Shown: piece by piece, positions 63,771 through 64,000 of the stretch
Numbering within the stretch: the first letter of the stretch is position 1
How the letters are laid out: every line of letters starts with the position of its first letter
Source: Paguma larvata
Lineage: Eukaryota > Chordata > Mammalia > Carnivora > Viverridae
Direction of reading: 5' to 3'
Assembly: GCA_030068075.1 (NCBI GenBank)
Contig: CM057826.1
Span: 66,933,312 to 66,997,311, forward strand
Length of the DNA stretch: 64,000 nucleotides
Notes under the pieces: generated by a model
What the model saw: only the letters and a program-made list of their open reading frames with translations
What the model was told of the DNA's origin: nothing
Database searches by the model: none
Made by a program: the position numbers and the translations under genes

Positions 63771-63960
63771 TTTTCCTTTTAAGTTTATTTATTTATTTTG
63801 AGAGAGAGAGAAAGGGTGTGTGAGAGCCAAGGAGAAGGGGTAGAGAGAGAGAATCCAAACAGGCTCAGCGCAGAGCCCAACTTGGGGCTCGAACCATGAG
63901 ATGACGATCGTAGCCAAAACTAAGAGTTGGATGCTTAACCAACTGAGCTACCCAGGGGCC
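63771..63960 (-). mobile_element. CAN-SINE, minus strand
   Basis: TTAAGTTTATTTATTTATTTTGAGAGAG start, head ending GAGCTACCCAGGGGCC. Target duplication TCTTAACTATGCTGTTTTA (63752-63770) and TCTTACCTATGCTGTTTTA (63961-63979), 18 of 19 matching. Confidence 0.93.
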
Positions 63961-64000
63961 TCTTACCTATGCTGTTTTAAACAATGTAACTTCCTACTTG

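Noticed and set aside
52201..64000. The FER exon preceding the linker exon in the full-length protein (end of coiled coil)
   Set aside because: Searched by eye on the minus strand for the expected acidic/Pro-rich coding text ending at a phase-0 donor and not found, so not annotated.

Overview
This is a 64 kb piece of mammalian nuclear DNA, almost certainly from a cat-family carnivore. About 25 tRNA-Lys-derived carnivore SINEs (CAN-SINEs) of the felid type are scattered through it. They have a GGGGCGCCTGGGTGGCTCAG-type head, a CT-rich middle and an AAATAAATAAA tail, and several still have perfect 13-16 bp target-site duplications. The rest is AT-rich intronic sequence with older L1, L2, MIR, MaLR-LTR and hAT-like remnants and several microsatellites. 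There is no bacterial or phage content.

The whole window appears to lie inside one gene, FER (FER non-receptor tyrosine kinase), transcribed on the minus strand. Three coding exons can be supported. Reading in gene direction (right to left) they are: (1) 52200-52063, a Cys-rich 46-codon segment with its own ATG, an upstream in-frame stop and a strong splice donor; (2) 19971-19879, 31 codons of the FER linker between the coiled coils and the SH2 domain; (3) 8888-8685, 68 codons of the first two thirds of the SH2 domain, including the FLVRES arginine. All three junctions are phase 0.

The first of these is the most interesting feature. It is not part of the F-BAR/coiled-coil protein of full-length FER. 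Its size (46 codons), position (intron 5' of the linker exon) and phase fit the private first exon of FerT, the truncated testis isoform made of SH2 plus kinase and driven by an intronic promoter. A CTCF/BORIS-like motif lies 121-137 bp upstream of its ATG on the same strand. This fits my recollection that the human FerT promoter is BORIS-regulated.

Layout by region: 1-8684 is the intron after the SH2 exon (L2 3' end, seven SINEs including an inverted pair, a GGAA microsatellite). 8889-19878 is the next intron (SINEs, a 1.2 kb L1 3' fragment, a 25 bp tandem duplication). 19972-52062 is a long intron rich in L2, L1, MIR and MaLR debris. 52063-52200 is the putative FerT exon. 52201-64000 is further intron towards the 5' half of FER, with MIRs, a MaLR LTR, an ancient repeat, an L1 fragment and five SINEs. 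I searched by eye for the neighbouring FER exons (rest of SH2 and kinase to the left; the coiled-coil exon to the right) and did not find them, so they probably lie outside the window.
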